Under the pieces are notes generated by a model. That model was not told the DNA's origin. It ran no database searches and saw only the letters and a program-made list of their open reading frames with translations. 64,000 nucleotides of DNA from Actinostola sp. cb2023 (Eukaryota; Cnidaria; Anthozoa; Actiniaria; Actinostolidae): the NCBI GenBank assembly GCA_033675265.1, contig JAUJYZ010000765.1, positions 280,501-344,500 on the forward strand, read 5' to 3'. Positions within the stretch are counted from its first letter, which is position 1. Every line of letters begins with the position of its first letter. The position numbers and the translations under genes are program-made. Positions 10,166-23,000 of this stretch are shown here, piece after piece.

Positions 10166-13030
10166 GAACCTTATTGTTTCTGACGTAGGAGTAAAGTTTG
10201 ATATGTGATGTTAAAGTTTTAAAGGATGTGACTGCGGTTCTCGTTGACGTTGGGATTTGAAATGATTCCCATCCGGTGACGTCAAGCGTATTAGAATGCC
10301 ATTCGTGCTGAATGAACGAGCAGAAATGGAAACGTCTGGTAGATTTGACTAATGGACGGAACTTGAATCTTTAGACTTGTGCACGGTTTTGAAGACCTAT
10401 ATGCCATCTTGGACAACGAAACCACTTCACAAACGTTATGACGTGTTTTTTGCCTATGTTATTCAGGATTTCAGATTTCCCCTTTTTTTTTCTTCATTCG
10501 GAACGGAAGTTCAATGGGATTAGATGTAAATTTATTGTCATTTTTTTAAATTAAGAGTCGATCAGCTTATCTCTGTAATAGCTCTCGATCGTTTACCCAA
10601 ATGAACAATGTTTACAAATGGTATTTTAAAAATGAAGTTTGTACGATGGTTGGCAGAAATGCAAAATTACAATTCTAACGGATTTCCGTTCAGTATTATG
10701 ACCACGACAAAATTGACTTGGGGTGGATTGTGTTAAAATAATTTCATTTTCTGAAATCGAAAATTAAAAAATAGAACGGTTTTGGAAAGCAGCCTTGGGT
10801 CTGAATTAGATTTTCTTTCATGAAATGAAAGTTTTGTGTTAATATTTAGTTTTTGCTAATAATGAAGATAAACTTTTATAAAGCTACCGACACAGTTTGT
10901 ATTCCTCCAACTAGCTTTTTCCCAGCCCCCTAAAGAAGGTCTGATCTGTTGCTACAAGTATCGTCTGTGCTGTGTATCTAATAGTGGAACAGAAAATATT
11001 TCTCCCAGAAAAATACTTCCTGTCAGAAGTAAACAATACATAAACCAGTATTACCGAGTCAGAAAGGAACTAAATACTTACATGATAATCAACCAATCAG
11101 TGAGCCGTATTTTGCACATGTTAGAATGTCTGCCATATTGATTAGCTCTGCGTCTTTCGCTCAAAACAAAGGACATCTTGAATTCCTTGTGGCCTTTTCG
11201 TTCTTTTCGACCAGAAAGCTGGCAATAACAGCTTCCGTACAATGTCTACGTAAAACAGAGTCGTCAATTTAGAAGTTCCAAGTTTGAATTGGAAAGACTG
11301 GCGTGTATAACACTATAAGGCTTAAATTTGAACAAGCAACCGTCAAAGTGGGAGATGGATTTGGTCGTCTTCTCTGTCTGTTTTATCTATCCACGAAAAG
11401 AAATCCAACCCTGAATGACCAAGAGATGAATCTCAATCAAAAAGTAAGTATAATTCCTAAGCAAGCAGTACAGATCTTGCCTAGAATAGAAATGTTTTTG
11501 TCTTCGAAACGCTACATGACTTACATTTATACAGTACAATGTTTAGGCTTTTCGCTTGAAAGCCCATCTGGTCCCTAGAATTCTGCTACAGTCTTCCTCT
11601 TTCACAGTCTTTGAAGCTTATATAACATCCATTCAATTCACATAACGTTAAACAGTGATTGAACTAAAAGTTCCCAACAAACACACAAGTTCTGTGTACT
11701 GTTAGAACGGACCGAGAAAAAAACTTTTGTTATCAAAAGCTAAATACGGAAGTCTTGGTTCTTCATGTTGGATACACTTTTTCATCAAAAGAATAAGTTT
11801 GATAGGTGACTTTTACAAATACCGTAATTTTCTTACAATTTATAAACCAATCGAAAAAGTTTATAAATTTATTTGAATGCAAACAGTTAGGTCTTCGCTT
11901 GTCGTGGCTCGTTGATATTTGCACGAATCATGAGCTGAAGACGTGGAATACGCGGGGGGATATCCCTGAAACCCGACCATTCTACCACTGTAAGCCAGGG
12001 GCTTCACGGTCACCGCATTTTGTGTCTTTTCTTATACCCCGACTCAAAGTGGCATTGGAGTATGACCGCACGTGTTGAAAACTTTGAACATTTTGGTCAC
12101 GTGATGCAGAAAATTGATTCTTTGGTTTTTCAGATTTCGCTACTACATGTATCACTGACTTCCACAACTGAAATACATTGTTGTAAATTAAGCAATGCTG
12201 GAACAATAGTTTCATAACAGATTTTCGTTGTATCGTCGTCCCCTGTTGAATCTAAAATAATTTTTTTGATGCTCGTCAAATTCTTTTTAAGTTTTTCTTT
12301 TATTCATTGATCAGTACTACTGCAATAGAACTGCAATAATACTATATATATATGTGTTGATGCATGGCTAAGGGGGAGAGGGAGGGGGAAACCCCCTATA
12401 TAAGCTATAAGAGGGCATGCATGCCCACAAACAGGGTATGGTCATCAGTTACATGTTACAATACTACTGTAGTCTGGAACAGGGTACATGTACATATAAA
12501 TAGTGCTTTAGTGTTGAATGTAGGATATGTTTTTGCTGTATAATACATGTAGTCTGGAACAGATTCTCAAAATTAGACATTTCTGCTCTGGAACAGGATT
12601 GGGGTTTCAAGAGGTCAGTAGCAAGAACCTACCCAAAATTCCAGGAAGTGTCACCCATCACTAATAGTAACTACATTAGAACTCATCAATCAAATTTGTG
12701 AACTACATTGTACTCCCTGCCAGGGCACATGTATTATTGAATATCACTTCCAAGTTCCTGTGTTGATTGCTTCATTTCATACATATAACATTGGTATTTT
12801 TTATGCCATTTTTCTCTTTTCCTCTTCATTCTGCCCTTTGTTGTAAAGGGTTTATTTCTTTGGGGTTTGTTTCTTTGGAAACTGCATGTGGGGTACATGT
12901 GTGAACTTACTGCTTTGGTACCAAGGCTGCATTGTGTATTGATCAGTCGTGTTCAAACTTTGTCATCTCTCTTGATCATTGTCTGATCATTGGCATGCAT
13001 TATTAGTAGCGCTATATAAAATGTAAATTA
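10166..13030. other. mostly unique sequence upstream of the MARCH-family gene
   Basis: Complexity is normal and AT-rich. It holds a candidate first exon for the downstream E3 ligase (see 11303-11443). A GGAACAGG-type dispersed motif recurs near 12475, 12555 and 12590. No other gene could be supported. Confidence 0.35.
11303..11443 (+). CDS. candidate 5' coding exon of the MARCH-family gene
   Basis: An open frame beginning ATG runs 47 codons to AAA followed by the strong donor GTAAGTATAA, in phase 0. The MARCH exon at 20008 starts in phase 0 and its acceptor implies an upstream exon. Joining them keeps the frame (NLNQK then DLNLSQ). No domain is visible, the intron would be 8.6 kb, and a shorter start at the internal ATG near 11426 is equally possible. 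This is a suggestion from splice geometry only. Confidence 0.25.
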
Positions 13031-13229
13031 TACTATAGAAATCACTAAAGTGGTAACATGTCTGTTTGGAATTTTGTCTCGTTGGAGTGTTTTTTTTGTA
13101 CCATGTGATCATTTCCAACCAATCATTTCATTCAAAAATGATCACGTGGTACTAAAAAAAACACACTCCAGTGAGACAAAAATTCTGAATGGAATTCTGA
13201 ATGTTGCCACTTTAGTGATTTCCATAGTA
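13031..13229. mobile_element. 199-bp foldback MITE
   Basis: It is nearly perfectly palindromic: TATAGAAATCACTAAAGTGG at the left and CCACTTTAGTGATTTCCATA at the right. The inner arms include CTCGTTGGAGTGTTTTTTTT and the complementary AAAAACACACTCCAGTGAG. Confidence 0.8.
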
Positions 13230-13608
13230 TTATATTATTATTTGTGTTGAATATAATAAATTTAGTACACTAAATATATATTATAGAGGTGGCCCATAAT
13301 TTTAATGGAACATTTCACATACCAAACAAACATCAGAGTTGATCAATTCAAACAATATCATTCCAAACATTTCATCTGTATTTGTTTTATCTCAAACATT
13401 CATCATACCTTCATCATGTACATGTAAGTGCAATATGCTTCTCACTTGAGTATAATAAGAAATGATGCACTTAATTTCAAACCAATATTTTGCCATCCAT
13501 ACTACGATGTTGTTAGGGGCAATGCAGTATGTTAGTCGTCATTAGTGGTTAGAGACGAAACTACACTGCAACATTTATTAATTTTAATGCTCATTAACGA
13601 CATGTAAA

Positions 13609-13825
13609 TTACAGTGTGGACACTCGAACCGTGAACACTTCAAGTTTTTTCCGAGCTTTTTTCCCCGAACTTTCTATTGCCTCATAGCCTTTCAAATGGA
13701 ACATAGTTTAAATACACTTAGTGATCAAAATAAATCATTTTTCTGATCAATTTGCTCAATGGATAATTTATAAATATGTGTTAGAAAAAACCTAAGTGTT
13801 CACGGTTCGAGTGTCCACACTGTAA
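13609..13825. mobile_element. 217-bp MITE with 32-bp perfect terminal repeats
   Basis: The ends start TTACAGTGTGGACACTCG and finish CGAGTGTCCACACTGTAA, perfect over 32 bp. No coding content is present. Confidence 0.85.
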
Positions 13826-13925
13826 GTTATAGAGTAATTTCCGAGTCTTTTTAGGCTTGACGAAACCTTACAATCTACTTCACGAACATGTAAATAATTA
13901 TTATTATATTTTACATCATTTTTGT

Positions 13926-14381
13926 AATTTTCTCTGTTCAGGACTATCAAAAATAAGAACGCAATTTTTAATAGAGACTGTGGCAGAACCGTTCCTAATA
14001 ATTATGTTCCTCTTTTACGGCGTTAGTGTGAATTATTAGAATTAATTTAATGTGCGTGCATAGTGACTCGTTTGTCATTTTCTTATGAATTGTTTTCTAT
14101 GTTAACTAAAAGTTTGTTAGAATTAAATAAATAAATAACTGTTTATTGAAGTGTCCAATGTGTTCTAGCGCTTGCGCACTAATTGGGAGACACTGTACTC
14201 TCACACACACTACCACTACATTCTAATATTCTATACATACATGTACAACTTTCAGCTCACTACATGTACATGTACCGGTAGTTCGTTTTTATTAGAATTG
14301 TATTCGATCCCTGATGATGGGCCAAAGGCTTGGATGTTTATTAAATCCTTTACGTAGAAGAAACATATCTTTACTGTAACA
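13926..14381 (+). mobile_element. Penelope-like element 3' end, interrupted by a SINE tail
   Basis: The left part encodes, in mixed frames, the same peptide end as the GIY-YIG protein at 58285 (KNAIFNRDCGRT...NNYVPLL) and ends at a stop near 14038. The right part holds the tail CCTGATGATGGGCCAAAGGC ... TTTACGTAGAAGAAACATATC found with the other Penelope copies (18541, 58080, 59100). Between them, at about 14117-14285, lies a fragment shared with the SINE at 34955, in the opposite orientation. Confidence 0.6.
14117..14285 (-). repeat. SINE 3' fragment inserted in the Penelope tail
   Basis: This is the reverse complement of about 35110-35260. Both contain TAGAATATTAGAATGTAGTG-type sequence, the (GT)n run, and TAGAACACATTGGACACTT. 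It lacks the tRNA-like head seen at 34955. Confidence 0.6.
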
Positions 14382-16095
14382 AGACGCTCAATGAGCGTAC
14401 ACTCGGGCATTATGACAAATTGAGAAGGAAAAGGAATCGTAAAAATCGTACTTCAAAACTTCATCAAAGCAAATAGGCCATCATCAACGCCACGGACTAA
14501 GCAAGTTCAATGTACGAAATTCGGGGTTAACTCCGAGTCGAACGTATAACACTTTTATGTTTCCAACTTGAAGGAAAGAAACGCTCCTCTCACATATGTC
14601 ACACGCTGTGACTAAAGATTAAAGCCCATACTAGTTACTCGCTAGTTTAAATTCTCTCTCCTTTGCTTCGTTTGCTTCGCGATAAATACGCTAAAGTTAC
14701 ACCATACCAGAAGTACATAATAGACACAGGAGATACATACAGTACAATATTCGTGTAGCTAGGTTCCTCAGTGTTGTACTGTATGTATCTCCTGTGTCTA
14801 TTATGTACTTCTGGTATGGTGTAACTTTAGTGTATTTATCGCGAAGCAAAAACGAAGCAAAGGAGAGAGAATTTAAACTAGCGAGTAACTAGTATGGGCT
14901 TTAATCTTTAGTCACAGCGTGTGACATATGTGAGAGGAGCGTTTCTTTCCTTCAAGTTGGAAACATAAAAGTGTTATACTTAAAACTCTCTCTTTGATAT
15001 AGAAAAATTCTATTTTTAACAGCATTAACACAATAAAAAATATAAACAGAATGTAAACAAGGATTGTCGACTTCATTTTCGCCTCAGATTTGCCGTGTTC
15101 TTCTTGATGCGATTTCAAAGTTGTTTTCTCACCTTTGGATTTGTCCATGTTGGAATCACACTTCTGAATCAGTACATCTGGCTTCAAGTAATTGTGGTAT
15201 ACAGTTGGCTAGGCAGTACTCAGTTGAGTTCACATTTAAGTCAACATTAGAGTTCATTTGTATTATAGTTCTTGAGTTCATTTGATTTGCTTTTGATGAG
15301 TTCATGTAAAAGCCCTGTCGAAAACGCTCAACATCTTTTAGAGTGGGCCCACACGAATCGGCGTATGCGTTTGTATGTGAGAGCGTATTTAAGAGGAACT
15401 GATGGATGGCTTGCCTTGGATACAACATAATTTCTCTTCTGCACAGGTCAACTGCTTCTTTTACTTCTAGTCGTCGAATACGATCACTTAGCACTATCAG
15501 TATCTGCCCTGAGCGAACAATACTTCTATTTTACATGTTTGTGGCGCCATGAATATAGGCTATTAAAACTACTTTGGCATGACCCCAAATTTCGGACATT
15601 GACCTTGTTTAGCTTTGCTTTAATTGATGAAGTTTTGAAGTATGATTTCTACGATTTCTTTTTCTTCTGAATTTTTCAAACGTCGAATCGAATAAACATC
15701 CATCATTATAAATCTGAGAAATGTGTTTCGTTTTATTGCCGGATACTTTTTAAACGGTTATTCACGGCGCGTGACGACAGTCAGGCAGCAAGCAAAGCGA
15801 TATTAGCTATCTAAACAAAATCTACTGAAAAATCAAACCCTTGCTCTCTAGCTTCAGAGACATAATACGAAGCTGCTCAGTAACGGATTATTAATGACAT
15901 GTTGCTTTCAAAACTAAGATTCATAATCTACTTGAGTACTGTGTGTCGTTTGTCTTTTCTTATCTGCTGAGTAATCTTGAAACTCGATACGATTAAATAC
16001 GTCGCATACTTTCGTCATTCTTGAGCCGAACAAAACTACTACTACTACCGAAATTCGCATTTTATAACTCGGGCTTCCTTCGGAAGAGCCCGAGT
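14382..16095. mobile_element. hairpin-ended element family H, copy 1 (1.7 kb)
   Basis: The left end is a small hairpin, ACGCTC-AAT-GAGCGT, followed by ACTCGGGC. The right end (16067-16095) is a second hairpin, ACTCGGGCTTCC-TTC-GGAAGAGCCCGAGT. The same two-hairpin plan bounds 17907-18537 and 40327-40830. Inside is a long palindrome (14546-14977), plus another inverted pair (about 14412-14525 and 15580-15685) around AATCGTACTTCAAAACTTCA. No convincing open frame occurs. The left boundary abuts a Penelope tail. Confidence 0.5.
14546..14977. repeat. long near-perfect palindrome, about 205-bp arms
   Basis: The left arm begins ATAACACTTTTATGTTTCCA and the right arm ends TGGAAACATAAAAGTGTTAT. The arms pair nearly throughout, with a loop of about 25 nt around 14750-14775. 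A read-through transcript would fold into a long hairpin. Confidence 0.85.
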
Positions 16096-17792
16096 AATAA
16101 TACATTTATTTATTATTGTGATAGCTAGATGCTGTGCAAAGAATATGTGGTTGCTTTCTTTACTGTCATGTATCAGACTAAGTACTCTGTTGCCCCTAAC
16201 AACAACACAGTTTGAAGGAAAAACAAAAAAGTGTCTCATTTCTTACTCAAAATGATAAGCGTAACTTATAAAATAAGGACGTTTTGAAACCATTAGGATT
16301 GGATATTTTTCTCTTTCTCCTATCAATCCATCAATCAATCAATCATCGTTTATTTATCCACGTTAACATCTAGGAGCAAAAAAGCTTGTTCAAAATACGA
16401 ACGTGTAAAAATGATCTATGATAAATCTATAAAAAATAGTATATATATACAATAATTTGCTACTTATCTAATTAATATGAATGAATAAATAAGAACTAAG
16501 AACTTTCCTTTCCATTTGGCACCTTTAGAATATCATGCTTAATGCTCAGAAGGATTTTTATTGGTAATCTATAACACTTGAACTTTCCTTCCTTTCCTTC
16601 CTTTCCTTTCCAATTCTATCTGGAGATGACTCTATGTTTTTATAAGTTGTGACAAGAAAAGAGAGAGATGCAAAACTGATTACTAAATACACAGCTGGGT
16701 TTAGTTTTGGTGTTTATATTTCAGTCTATGGATAAAGTTTCTGATAAAAATGTCTTCTTGAACTGAAATCTAGTTTGCGTTGAACTAATCACATTACAAA
16801 ACATGAATTAAGTACCTTGCACTTACAATATTGAAATGACTGTGATTTTCCAATTTACAGCTAATTTACGTCATGAGTGACCAGTAATTTGAACATTTGA
16901 AATCAACATTTCAAATAACGGTTTGAACATTTCAAAGTCCAATGGAATCTCCTACAGACCACTAAATAATTTTCTCAAAAACGTTCATAAAATTAAAAAT
17001 AAATATGTACAGCTCGTTAAAAAATAAGAGCTGTAAAATAATCCTACTGCTAGTGATTGCACACAAATATGATGATGTACATTGTATTTATTAATCCTAC
17101 TGCTAGTGATTGCACACAAATATGATGATGTACATGTATTCATTTTCAATGAAAACATCTAATCAAGCAAGTTTGACCTGAATATTGCATAGTCATCACA
17201 TTTATGTAATGTTTGTCATGCATCACCAGAGATCTTGTGTGTATGTCTTGACTTGCATATGCTTCACCTTGATCATATAAAGTACTGCTTACTGTATTGT
17301 ACAATGGTAAGTATACATGTATAAACATTAAAATAATGTCATTTTGATCTAAAAAACGATTGTGCATTTTCCATGTGTATTTTTCAACGTATAAACCGGT
17401 ATGCCATAATAATACTAATAATAGATCATCATTCCAACTATAATACATCTCATTGTATTGATTTACTTGATTATGACTTCTGCTTGAACTTCTATTAAAA
17501 CAATCAGACCTTAAGCTTGGTACATACATGTATGTAAGATTCTATTTCTGCTCTAAATAATTTTACATTGGATTATTAGTCAAAAGGTATATAGTATAGT
17601 CGGTTGAACTTAATCACCTCCCTTTATAGTCACATATGCTGAAATTTGTACAGCAGTTGTATCAATTATATTTTATTATAATTTTAATGATGTAGCACTC
17701 ATAGAAGTTTTGCTAGCTTAGATAAAAAAACTTACCAAGCAATAAAAATATTCTAATATTCTAACAATAATAACATTTAGGTACATACCGTA
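16096..17792. other. intergenic AT-rich sequence, no gene supported
   Basis: It holds an ATCA-repeat patch near 16322-16345 and CCTTTCCTTCC runs near 16585. A 45-bp direct duplication starts at about 17040 and 17094 (CCTACTGCTAGTGATTGCAC). Open frames are short and lack exon borders. Confidence 0.4.
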
Positions 17793-18882
17793 TAATATAC
17801 TAATATCAAAAATATTTTAATATCAAAAATCATAATAGATTCTTGTTTACATCCTTTACATCCAAGCTTTCGGGCATTTCGCCCATCATCAGAGATTGAA
17901 ACTTAACTAGACGCTCATAGAGCGTTAACTCGGCGTGTAGGATGATCAGCTGGAACTCCAGGCAATCTCTAGCCCACATCCTCCGCTGATCCTCTGTTTT
18001 TGTCTAAACAATGTTTTGGGCAAAATTGTTTTGGGCCGTTAATTTTTAAGCGTTGGGCTTCCTGTGGTACGCTCAATTGTATTTTGTACTGATTGCAGTT
18101 CGATTTTTGCTTCAGGAATGGGTTTTAAGAATATCGAACTCCTAATGATACTCAAGATATAAAGATTAGTAGAACTTTGTTTGAGTGCTGTGAGGTGTTT
18201 AATTTAGGATGAGAGGTCTATTTAGTGTGTTTTGGGATCGATATATTTTGAGTGCTCACAAGGCAGCAAGTCCCGTAATCGATCACTTGGTTTCAGCCGA
18301 AAATAAAATACTTTCTCGATTCGCTCAATCAAGAGCTTTTGATATGTAATAGAATGGCAACCTATCAGTATTCTGACCTGCTTTCAGGTCGTTTACTCTG
18401 CTAACGGACCAGAAAATCGAAATTTTTTTTCCGAACGCTCTTCCTGGGCTTCCTGTGGCCGGGATGGACTGGACACTTCTAACACTAAAAAGCCTATTTT
18501 AAAACTCGGCGTCTGCCACAGGCAGTCCACGCCGAGTAAAAAGCAATAAAAATTATATCACTTTACTGTGCACGTGCATAGCAACACATTTGTCATTTCA
18601 TTGTTATGTTTTCTACGTTAACTAAAAGTTCGTTAGAATTGCATTCGATCCTGATGATGGGCGAAAGGCTTGGATGTTTATTAAATTCTCTACGTAGAAG
18701 AAACATATCTTTATAATTGTAATTTATCGAAGTTTGAAATCATATTTTATATTGATATATATAATCTATGTTTCTAGAAATTTGTTAGTGCTAATGTAGG
18801 TATTGTTATATTCAACAGTAAACAATGTAAACAAGAATCTATTATGATTTTTGATATTAAAATATATTTGATATTAGTAGAC
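17793..18882. mobile_element. Penelope-tail pair in inverted orientation with nested hairpin element
   Basis: Outer sequences at 17793-17845 and 18831-18882 are inverted copies (ATCATAATAGATTCTTGTTT and its complement). Just inside them lie inverted Penelope tails: GGGCATTTCGCCCATCATCA near 17873 and CCTGATGATGGGCGAAAGGC near 18650. The hairpin-ended element 17907-18537 sits between them. The arrangement parallels the inverted tails around the Penelope copy at 58080-59195. Confidence 0.5.
17907..18537. mobile_element. hairpin-ended element family H, copy 2 (0.63 kb)
   Basis: The left end is ACGCTC-ATA-GAGCGT followed by TAACTCGGC. The right end (18504-18537) is the hairpin ACTCGGCGTCTGCC-ACA-GGCAGTCCACGCCGAGT. 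The interior is unlike copy 1. No open frame worth noting is present. Confidence 0.5.
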
Positions 18883-20007
18883 TAGACTTGACTAGACTAG
18901 ACTTGAATATCAGAGAAAAGACGAAATTCAGGATTTAAAAAATCTGTTTTATTAGTACTTTTGCGTTGGTGATTTTACTTCCACTCTTGACCAGTGATTA
19001 TCGTCTCATAATCACTGGTCGCTCGACCAATCACAGCGTGCGAAACTCTATATTCAAGTCTAAAATTATACTAAATACATATATATATACAACTCATACA
19101 TGGTCTAGTGATTATTCATACTGCATCCATGCACCAGAGACTGTGAAGTGAAGGGGTCCATGCAAGAACACAGTATAAGTGATTTAGACTTTTGGTTTTG
19201 AAAGTTCAATTCTGGTTTGGAGGCTAGGAGAATTTAGATTTTGATCACTTTTAAACTATTCTTGCACAGACCCTTCAGTGTACATGTCCACGGGCATTTA
19301 TTTGGTGAATGAAAACAATTAATAGTGTCCTTATGGCTTATATTTATATATTAATTGTCTTCCTTTCTATGCCATGAAATTGCAATAAATAAATAGTGTG
19401 TTTGACAATAATAATTTAATAATAAGAACAATTTAATAATAAGAATAATAACAACATTAGCTGGAATGCATTCCTTGTTTTTACACCTAAAGTTCAGACG
19501 TGATTTAACCCATGCATATGTAATTATTCAATGACGACCAAATAGACCATTAGTAAGCAATTCTGTGTGATGAGGTTGACAAGCTGCCACTATATGTACA
19601 TGTGTACCTGGGGGGCATAGTATTCATCTAAACAGTCTAGTGTGGTCACAAATGTGGCTACAAATCGTGTTTAAATTCATGTTAGCCTGACCATTACACT
19701 TGTATAATGCTCCTATGACAAAATGCTTGAGTGGTTTTGTTGGTGTTATTATAACTGAGGTTTGTATACTTGCTTTGAATTACACTTTGATTATTTAGAA
19801 CTAATACTGTGGTTTCACTAGACATTCACATACACACATTTTTATACCCAATGAATGAATTGAACTCTCAATTTATTTTCCTAAGGTGTGTAAAAATGAT
19901 GTTTAAATTACTCTAAGCCGATTAGTTTATCTTTACTCTTTAATTTACCCAAAGAAAATGTTCAAATCAGAATCTATATTGAAGGATTATTCTGTTTATT
20001 TTTGTAG
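18883..20007. other. intergenic or intronic AT-rich sequence before the MARCH exon
   Basis: A perfect small hairpin, GACCAGTGATTATCG / CATAATCACTGGTC, lies at 18990-19021. The stretch ends in a good acceptor, TTATTTTTGTAG, at 20007. Nothing else could be supported. Confidence 0.4.
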
Positions 20008-23000
20008 GATCTTAATTTATCTCAAGAGATACCTCGTGCGAGTTCCGAGGATCAAATGACAAGCAAGACATCAATGTCCAAGTCTTGTCCTTCCATGACT
20101 CAATCACCGGGAACCTTAGACTCTTTAGACAAGGAATCCCTTGCCGTCTGTCTGTCTGACACCAAGGAATCAGAAATTATAACGGATCGAATAAGCTACA
20201 TGTGTGTACATCAGGGACCAAAAATTGTGTCATCCCTGGACACCGAGTCTTCAGCAACAGCAGAAACAAGTTGCGCTTCTCCTTTACTAGGGGACAGCAG
20301 TAACTCAACTTTACCAAAGAAGGTTTCATCATTGGATGATGCTTGTCTACAGAAGGAGCTTTCTTCTATGTTGTCATCCGCATCATCTGCAAGTTTTGGC
20401 CGACTGAATGATGGTTCTGGCATTATGTGTAGGATATGTCACTGCGGAGAGGAAGAGGAGAAGCTGATGATTACGTGTCGGTGTATGGGCACTGTCAAGT
20501 ATGCTCATCAGAATTGTGTATTAAATTGGATTTCAAAGTCAGGAAATCAATATTGTGAACTTTGTAAATACAAATTCAAAACAAGAAGAAAGAAAATCAA
20601 ATCGCTGTGGAAAGTAAGTATTTATATATTTATATGCTTCTGGGAGTGCATGTTGACATGGAATGCATTTTTAATGTTTGTACATTTTGAGTACATCCAG
20701 TTTAATTTGCATGTCTTGGAGCACTTTGTACATGTATTGTATTTGTGTTTCCATCTTTTGAATTCTGTATTTTAACCCAACTTACTATGCATTTATAAAT
20801 TATTGTTATCATATGATTTTAGTTCTTATTTCTGTTTCTTTCAATTTCCCATTTTCTTCATTTCTTGTGCCTCATCTTTTCAATCCGTTTGTTAATTTCT
20901 ATGGTGTTTTTTTTTCCTTTTCTGGCTTATGAGACAGTTGATCTGCATGTATTCATTAATAATGTATTATGAAATACATTTTCTCTCTCTTGGGAATATC
21001 ATATCAGCTTTTAAGAAAACTAAAACTTTCAGAGTGTAAATAAGTCTATGTTCATGTGAAGCGTTATTTATCTAGTTTTGCATTTAATATTTTGTAGCAA
21101 TGCTTTAAATAGTTTGTACATGTAAAGTGTTTGAAAGTAAATTATGTGCTTTGGCTGTAAAGTTTTAAGTTCCACAACATTTTGTTTCATTCAATTCAAC
21201 ACAAGAAGTTGATTCGCACCTAAGCATGCTAGACCACCGTTCTTATAATCAAATGCTCTCGATTAGGGAAAGATAACAAAAACACATCATCAACTACTGC
21301 TGTGATAGAAAATTGTTTACTCTGCAGGTGCAAAAAATCAGGTGTTTTATCTGGTTATTTTATACTCTTTTTCTCATAAAGACAACACATCCTTATCAGT
21401 CCCTGCACACATCAATAACCATTCATTTGAGCACCTGCAAATTGTGTAGTGTAGATCAGAGGCGTGTAGAATACATGTGGACTTGTATGACTGTATGTTA
21501 CGTACATGTACATTTTGTATGTATGTACATGTATGAGCCATGCTCACTATAGGTTTGTCACTGTTTTAGGGGTTTCAGTAGAGGATCGATAGAAGTATTT
21601 ACATTTAATTTGACAAATCTAGCTTGACATGTACATGCATATAGTGAACAAAATTGAAAGATCAAAGTTGGCATAGACAGCAGAATACACTAGGAAATGT
21701 TTACATTGCAGCACCAGTTGCAGTCCTCATTTTCCAAAAAAAAAAAAATTATTTCTCATATCTGAATGTTTCATACCCTTGGCTGTTTTGACATCAAGAT
21801 TGTTTGTCAAATGAGCTAATTTCTAGTGTTTTATTGCTTTTAGTTCCTTTATCAACAAGTATACAACATTGATTGATTATTATTACTAGTATTGTTTCAC
21901 TAGTGTGAAAAGCTAAACACTTTGACACAGTAATAAAGTTTATTATTCTAACTTTGTCGTTTTACATCGAAACAGTAAAAGATTGCTGAGCGTTGTAGTT
22001 CTCAAAACAAATATTCATTCACTTTGAAAAATAATCAATTATTACTCGTTATGGAGATTTTCAAATTTCAAATTGAACACATGAGATATGACGCCACCAG
22101 TCGCCCCTAGGCTAGTTCTATTGCTTACACGTTTTAATAGAGCTTTCCCCATCTCTCATTATCACTTTTATTCGCATAAAATGTTAGCGTATGGTAGGTA
22201 AATAGTTCTCAATTTTTAGCAACACTAACAATGCATTGAGTTGAATTGTTTTATTAAGATACGAGGTCTTGCTATACGTGAGCATTACAATCTATATAGA
22301 TCAAATGAGCGCTAGCAGTTAACCTTGACAGTCGAGCGAAACGCGGAAGTATATCCTTTTTTGGATGATGACGAAAGGCTGATTTAATACCCTGTTAGCA
22401 GAGTTTCCTCTTTGCTCGATGTCTTTGCGTTTTTCTTTTTGACCACAAGAAACAGAAGCAAAAGCCAATACAGCAAAAGAAAAATACAAAAACATCGACC
22501 AAAGAGGAAACTGCTAGCAGGGTAAAGGCTAGCCTCCTTTGCAGGCGTCCTCACCTAAAGACGCCTGCAAAGGAGGCTAGGTAAAGGCTGATGGATGTTT
22601 TCCGCTTTTTTACCTTTCCCGCTTCTCTATTCAGCCCGTTATTAATTGGAAATAGAATATTGAACTTGAAAGCTTCACAGTACTCGTTAGTATTTTTCTC
22701 TAAGCGGAAGTAGTCTATATTAACAACTAACTCGCGACCCTGGTCAGGGCTTGGCTGTTTTCTACATTATAGTATGACTTCATTATTTGTCACATCTTTC
22801 AGTGGAAACAGCCGTGAAACATGTGCTTCCGTGTATTTGCCCCCGCAAGGTAGTCTAATCTAAACTAATAATTCAATCGTGTGTCGATCTGTCGTATATT
22901 GAAATGAATGGTACTTTTGATTGAGGCATTAATGCTATCATGACGTCATACTTGGCGTACTGGCATCACGTCCCATGTCTTGTTCAAGAAAAAATATTCG

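Noticed and set aside
15156..15494. 112-codon - strand open frame within hairpin element copy 1
   Set aside because: It lies in an element without other coding content, has no recognisable motif, and part of it is a low-complexity NS-rich repeat.
20614..20775. Continuation of the MARCH ORF past 20613 (hydrophobic tail to 20775)
   Set aside because: A strong GTAAGTATTT donor occurs at 20614, and the exon at 25209 restores both membrane spans expected of the family in phase 0. The run-on sequence is intron.
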